Made by a program: the position numbers and the translations under genes
Source: Hydractinia symbiolongicarpus
Taxonomy: Eukaryota > Cnidaria > Hydrozoa > Anthoathecata > Hydractiniidae
Length of the DNA stretch: 64,000 nt
Reading direction: 5' to 3'
Assembly (NCBI RefSeq): GCF_029227915.1
Contig: NC_079882.1
Coordinates: 25,549,001-25,613,000, forward strand
The notes under the pieces: model-generated
The model's database searches: none
What the model was told of the DNA's origin: nothing
The model's input: only the letters and a program-made list of their open reading frames with translations
In this document: piece by piece, positions 60,401 to 64,000 of the stretch
Layout of the letters: each line of letters opens with the position of its first letter
Numbering within the stretch: position 1 is the first letter of the stretch

Positions 60401-61725
60401 TAATACTACTGCACTTCTTATGTACCCAATGCTTGCAAGTCTGACAAAAAATTGAGTTACTACCAACCCCTTTCCTGCAAACTCCACAAGGCAATTTTCC
60501 AACTACAAGGTCACACTTGGCTGCAATGCTACTTATCATGACTTTAGACTTTGCTGTGTTTACCTTCAGCCCTTTCTCTTCTAGTCCTTTCTTCCACTTC
60601 TCAAACTTTTCAACTAATTCTTCCATCGACTCTGCTATGAGAACCAAATCATCTGCATACAATAACTCCCATGGACAACCTGTTCTGAACTCCATCGACA
60701 GCGCTTCTAAGACTAGAATAAACAACAAAGGACTAAGTACAGAACCCTGATGTACACCAACATTTACACTAAATTCATCACTAAGTGAATCGTTAATCCT
60801 GACACGACTTCTAGCATTGCTGTACATAGACTGAACCATCGTAACTAGCCACTCATCCACACCTAATTTTCTCATAGCCCACCAAATAACTTTACGTGGC
60901 ACTCTATCAAAAGCTTTCTCTAAATCTACAAAGGCAAAATAGAGATTCTTTCTCTTTCCTAAATACTTTTCCTGAAGCTGTCTGAGTAAAAATATTGCAT
61001 CTGTAGTGCCACGCCCTGGAACAAAACCAAATTGCATCTTATCTATATCAATTCTTTCTCTAAGTAACTTATCAATCACTCTTTCAATAACTTTCATTAC
61101 TTGATCAACCAACTTCAAACCTCTATAGTTACCCCTTTCTAATGCATCACCCTTGCCCTTGAAACAGTTCACTATTACACTCGACTGCCACGCACGTGTT
61201 TGAGGATAAACAAAGTATAAACTAACTGCAAACTTACCACACTTGTTCTTATTTTGCTACTATCATCTTTTAAACCATTAGGTAGATTGCATCGAATAAA
61301 GGCTTTAACCTATAACATAATGTTGAATAAAAAAATTGTATGATAAAAACTTTTACTACTCCATAACTTGTGTAAATATGATGCACCTGCTCTGTTGCTT
61401 CGGGTGGTTTGAATTTTTCTTCTGATAAAGATGACCAATGAGAATCAACATATTGTTTTAACAAAACAGAAGCCAGCTAAAAAACAATGTTTTTCTTTAA
61501 TGGAAGATTAATTGTGCTGTAATATTTAAACCAAGCTCATCAATCAAATTTGTTAGTAAATCCTTTAGTCTCTGATAAAACATTAAATTGGACTATGAAA
61601 ATAATGATTTTTTAATTTTATTTTAAAAATTATTTTCAAAAAATTAACACGACTAATACAAACCTGTCTAATTTCTTGTTGACAATTTAATTCGATTGTA
61701 ACTTCTGTCAGAATTACCCCATATT
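45441..61725 (-). CDS. IPO9: Importin-9 (karyopherin beta), 5' end not found
   Basis: Nuclear import receptor for histones, ribosomal proteins and actin. 29 exons, 5' to 3': 61725-61664, 61476-61387, 61309-61238, 59162-59033, 58954-58866, 58731-58645, 58571-58452, 58341-58182, 57868-57717, 57094-56996, 56904-56801, 56720-56581, 56066-55988, 55863-55783, 55662-55515, 55420-55336, 55257-55190, 55117-55037, 54506-54378, 53186-53128, 53030-52904, 47952-47863, 47266-47100, 47024-46924, 46680-46651, 46548-46439, 46361-46253, 45710-45634, 45554-45441. IPO9 matches run the full length: [109 protein letters not shown]. Two acidic exons and the C-terminal [14 protein letters not shown] close it. The first about 50 residues (before EYGVILTEV) are missing; their exon is unseen or beyond 64000. 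Confidence 0.93.
45931..46030. repeat. Two-copy 50-bp tandem repeat in an importin-9 intron
   Basis: AACCAATCAAAAACGAGCTG (45931) recurs as AACCAATCAGAAACAAGCTG (45981), each followed by ATAATTACAGTTA and TACAGTAATTA. Near-identical adjacent copies. Confidence 0.8.
46700..46770. repeat. TTCGCGAAA-type dispersed repeat fragment
   Basis: The block AATTTTCGCGAAATTCGC followed by ATTTCGCGAAAGTCAGTTCT resembles blocks in both units of the 18966-20836 duplication and at 50690-50785. Short palindromic CGCG cores suggest fragments of one AT-rich repeat family. Confidence 0.5.
47447..47527 (+). other. CEP135: Candidate alternative terminal exon of CEP135, antisense inside an importin-9 intron
   Basis: Preceded by TTATGTGTTTCAG. 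In phase 0, which the exon at 41082-41266 supplies directly, it encodes [20 protein letters not shown] and six further residues, then TAG. The Pro/Lys-rich sequence looks protein-like. If reached through the 42296-42338 exon the phase differs and it stops within ten residues. It lies on the strand opposite importin-9. Only splice signals and phase support it. Confidence 0.35.
47985..48135. repeat. Degenerate short tandem repeats (ATAGCAGACA type)
   Basis: Units such as ATAGCGGACACTTCACTACA, TAGCAGACATCTCTCTACAT, TAGCAGATAG and CTCTATATAGCAGACA recur at about 20-bp steps. They resemble subterminal repeats of DNA transposons, but I see no matching opposite end. Confidence 0.5.
48603..51021 (+). 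CDS. Nested cell-surface protein: signal peptide, Ser/Thr stalk, SEA domain, TSP1 repeat, GPI-like tail
   Basis: Four exons, 48603-48786, 49072-49241, 49645-49987 and 50831-51021, join in phase to 295 residues. Residues 1-15 are a signal peptide ([15 protein letters not shown]). About 16-115 are Ser/Thr-rich and mucin-like, with a repeated EGTTSIS/QGTTSIP unit. About 119-215 match a SEA domain: [17 protein letters not shown], then [14 protein letters not shown], where G171-S172 corresponds to the G/S autocleavage site of SEA domains. About 225-276 are a thrombospondin type 1 repeat: [29 protein letters not shown] final hydrophobic stretch ([19 protein letters not shown]) without a cytoplasmic tail suggests a GPI signal. 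The whole gene sits on the opposite strand inside one importin-9 intron (47953-52903). I do not recognise an orthologue; an adhesive or mucosal surface role is inference. Confidence 0.85.
50690..50785. repeat. TTCGCGAAA-type dispersed repeat fragment
   Basis: CTTTCTCGCTAAATTCGGG, then ATTTTCGCGAAAGTTAGTTC and CGCGAAAATTAATTCAGG, just upstream of the last exon of the nested gene. Same family as 46700-46770 and the duplicated units at 18966-20836. Confidence 0.5.
51604..51676 (+). other. Orphan signal-peptide-like first exon candidate
   Basis: An ATG opens a 24-codon frame, [20 protein letters not shown] then SWFS, which looks like a signal peptide and ends at a good donor (G/GTATGC) in phase 1. 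The first exon of the nested gene to its left also ends in phase 1. I found no following exon, so it may be a remnant, a chance frame, or the start of an unrecognised gene inside the importin-9 intron. Confidence 0.3.
52058..52370. mobile_element. MITE with CAGTGTGAATTT-type inverted ends
   Basis: Left AAATTCACACTAAAAACGCA and right TTTTTTCAGTGTGAATTT are inverted. The interior has further inverted pairs built on GCTGCGGCA and GCATGCGGCA (52212-52290), giving a GC-rich palindromic core in AT-rich intron. About 310 bp, non-coding. Confidence 0.7.
54062..54212 (-). mobile_element. tRNA-derived SINE in an importin-9 intron
   Basis: On the minus strand, CGTAGCCGAGTGGTTATGG resembles the A box of a Leu/Ser-type tRNA, and GTGGTTCGGTTCACAGCG resembles a B box about 35 bp later. 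A non-tRNA body (GGCAAGTGCCTTTACACAGC onward) continues to about 54062. Structure and spacing fit a tRNA-derived SINE, in the same orientation as importin-9. Confidence 0.65.
59663..61186 (-). mobile_element. 5'-truncated LINE: reverse transcriptase with embedded PHD finger
   Basis: Open frame to 59688 of about 490 residues. RT motifs: [65 protein letters not shown] and [13 protein letters not shown]. Next is a Zn finger with PHD spacing, CGVCRKG ... [13 protein letters not shown] ... FVCKRC, inserted before the FYYLGDMLG segment. The C-terminal region ([29 protein letters not shown]) is typical of these LINEs. The 3' end is a (TGATGA)n-like run. GCCATGCACGT (59652-59662) and GCCACGCACGT (61187-61197) flank it as a likely target-site duplication. 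Everything 5' of the start of the RT domain is missing. It lies in the importin-9 intron between exons 3 and 4, same strand. Confidence 0.9.
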
Positions 61726-64000
61726 CTAACAAAAAAAATATTAAAAGGTCAAGCAGTTTTACAATTAAAAGTAGGCAATGGTTTCTGTCTCTTATTGTAT
61801 CTTCAACAATCTTCAAACTTGCATTGAAAGTTTGTTTCTATTGATTATTTTAATTTAAATATCAGCCAATTTCTGTCGTTGCTTGGTAACGTTTAGACAC
61901 ACAACCCCTGGGAAAGAGTTAGAGGAGGAAATAAAGACTTTTTTATAGTATTTGATTAATACTTCCCTGCACATCATGGCAGGTCATAGATTGGTACATT
62001 TCACAACCTGTTTCTTACAATTAAAACAAAAAATCTTGCACCTGTACTGCTAAAGTATTATAATGTAATCCTCAATGTCTTCATGTAATATATTGGGGAC
62101 TTTCTTCTTTTCTTTGTGAATTTATCCATCCAATTTTTATCAAAAAAACCTGGGTGATTGGAACGCAATATAAGAACTGTCCGGTTAAGGTTCTCAGCGT
62201 TTTTAAAATGAAATAAAATTCTTGTGTGCAAAATAATAAAGAAATGACAATTCTATTGTGTATAAAATATAATATAATTTAAGAGGAATTCTCTGTAAGA
62301 ACCAGGCAATTTTGGGGACTTTTAATAGTAAATAATTTGGTTTTCCTTTATTTTTAGATCATTTATAGTATCTATTGAGTAAAGCAAATTCCCAAAATTT
62401 TGAAATGCAAAAATTTATAACAGCGGATTTATAGCTATTTGAAGTTTTTGGTAGTTTTTGCAGTAGTGAGTGGAAAAGCCAAATTCGAGGGATAATATTT
62501 AATGTTAGAATTAAAGGGATCCCAAGGTACCTTTACAAGTTGGACTCGTCTGAAAGGTTTGCATGAGAAATGCTAACTGATATATTTACTTTTTGTTAAA
62601 ACTTCATGTAACTCCAGATATAGCTTTTTAAATATTTATTTTTCTTGTCGCTCAACCACCATTTTGATTATCTTTGACCTTCCTCTTCGTTAAAAATTTT
62701 CATTCTAGCTCCAGTCTTTTTTAGTGGCACGTGACCCTGTTACGTATTATTTTGGTAGTGCTTTAATTATTACTGATTGCATAGCCAGAACATATACCTT
62801 TACGCAACAAAGTGAAATTATTTTTTTTAAAAAAAATTAAAATAATTCTGCATGAAGTTCTCACATAGCTGAGCATTCTAACGAAAAATAAAATATGCAT
62901 AGTTTTTATTTCAAAGGACTTTTTATTTGAGACGCAAGTTGTGCATGATTTTTATTTCAAAGGACTTTTATTTGAGACACAGGTATTGAAAGTTACTGAT
63001 TATTCAGCATGTCACACATTTGTGTATGGTTTTTATTTTAATAGGATATATTTTTGAGGCAAATAAAATATCAAGGTGTGACTATAAGCCCATAAAAATT
63101 TATGGAAAAAGATGAAGAGGGAAGGGAGAGGGGGCTGCATCACCCCTCCCCTTCCAGCACTCGGCATTTGCCGAGGTTATTACCGACATATTTTCAAAAC
63201 AAGTACCTTCGCGTTGGCAATTATTTGACTTGGTAAAAATCGCACATAAAAAGTCCCTAGGCCATGTGCGATTAGACGTGTAAAAAATAGCCGAAGATAT
63301 AACAGCGGAAAAAAGTATTTGTTTTTCCAGGGTTTTTCTAATCATGGAGGTGCAGAGCAGCATTGACGAAGAAAGGATACCTGTCTCTCTTTTCTTCTCT
63401 CATGCTTCGATGTCTATCCTGCTTTTGTAACCCTGCTTATTTCAGCATGCTATCGCTAAGGGAAAAAATGATGAGTTTAGTTTACTAGACTACGTTGATG
63501 TTTGCGCTACATATTGGAAGAATATCATAAAAACTAAATTTAATTAGACAGTAATTTCTGGCTCTTTTCTATCGTGGGATGAATTAAAGTAGTATTCTTT
63601 TCTATTGATTTTTTAATATTTTTTAATAAAAAATATATCCGTCTACTGAGTAACTTAGGCAATCTCGTCCCCAAGGATTGTTGAGAACAAGGTTGGCAAT
63701 ACTCACTTGAGCATCATACCCCGCCTAGGTCAACAGGTTATAGATCAGTATTTCTACAACCTGGTTGTTGAAATAAATTCTTTTAAATTTGAAATAAAAG
63801 AAATCATGCACACACCTGCTGCTAATATATTATTTTTTTGTTTTATTGCTTAGACGGCTAGTATATTGTGTTGAATTATTTTTTTAAAAAAAACAATCAT
63901 TAGTACAGAGATCGAGGTGGAAAGTATGTTGAATTTTTTTAACAGTGTTGCGACAGTTATTAATTGTTTTTGGCTATGAAAGTCATTAATAATAGCGAGT
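61726..64000. other. Region upstream of the first recognised importin-9 exon
   Basis: 2.3 kb in which I found no exon matching the missing importin-9 N-terminus and no other gene. It contains the 46-bp tandem repeats at about 62897-62987, a GA/CT-rich patch at about 63112-63150, and a short AACCTCGT-type palindrome (63660-63697). It may be intron or promoter of importin-9. Confidence 0.55.
62897..63062. repeat. Tandem repeat of about 46 bp, two good copies plus a diverged third
   Basis: GCATAGTTTTTATTTCAAAG (62898) is followed by GCATGATTTTTATTTCAAAG (62943), both then GGACTTT and ATTTGAGACGCA/ATTTGAGACACA. A diverged copy with GTTTTTATTTTAATAGGA lies at about 63027. Confidence 0.75.

Noticed and set aside
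63343-63433. Plus-strand ATG frame as a start of a further gene
   Set aside because: Short, no donor in phase and no resemblance to a known N-terminus.
1-64000. CRISPR array, bacterial operon or phage features
   Set aside because: The spliceosomal intron structure and animal gene families throughout exclude a prokaryotic interpretation; no regularly spaced direct repeats with unique spacers were seen.

Overview
This is a eukaryotic nuclear window. It is AT-rich, genes are split by GT-AG introns, and about half the sequence is intronic or intergenic with many small mobile elements. The gene families (neurobeachin, adhesion GPCR, CEP135, importin-9) are animal. The compact, intron-rich structure, the abundant foldback elements ending in AACCTCGT, and the PHD-finger LINE suggest a non-bilaterian animal, most likely a cnidarian and perhaps a hydrozoan. 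That placement is inference; no marker gene fixes it.

Layout from left to right. 1-7866 (-): the N-terminal part of a neurobeachin/LRBA-family gene, 16 exons, continuing off the left edge. 7867-10481: intergenic, with foldback elements. 10482-18546 (+): a complete 17-exon adhesion GPCR with a signal peptide, five Ig-like domains, a hormone-receptor-like region, GAIN/GPS with an HLT cleavage triad, and 7TM. 18547-21921: intergenic, with a 939-bp tandem duplication. 21922-25972 (-): three successive intronless genes, MRTO4, DPH2 and CIBAR1/FAM92. 25973-29920: intergenic, with a large foldback and a 1.27-kb TIR element. 29921-41639 (+): complete 24-exon CEP135, with possible alternative 3' exons further right. 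42857-45400 (-): a 5'-truncated LINE. 45441-61725 (-): importin-9, 29 exons, 3' complete, extreme N-terminus not found. One 5-kb importin intron holds a complete plus-strand gene at 48603-51021 (signal peptide, Ser/Thr-rich stalk, SEA, TSP1, GPI-like tail). Another intron holds a 5'-truncated LINE with a PHD finger. 61726-64000: no gene identified.

Functional picture: housekeeping genes (vesicle traffic, diphthamide synthesis, ribosome assembly, centriole assembly, nuclear import) are interspersed with two cell-surface genes that look lineage-specific. These are the Ig-bearing adhesion GPCR and the nested SEA-TSP1 protein, and they are the most novel coding content. Exon boundaries were derived by hand from splice signals, phase continuity and remembered family sequence. 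Most are internally consistent in phase, but none has been checked against transcripts.
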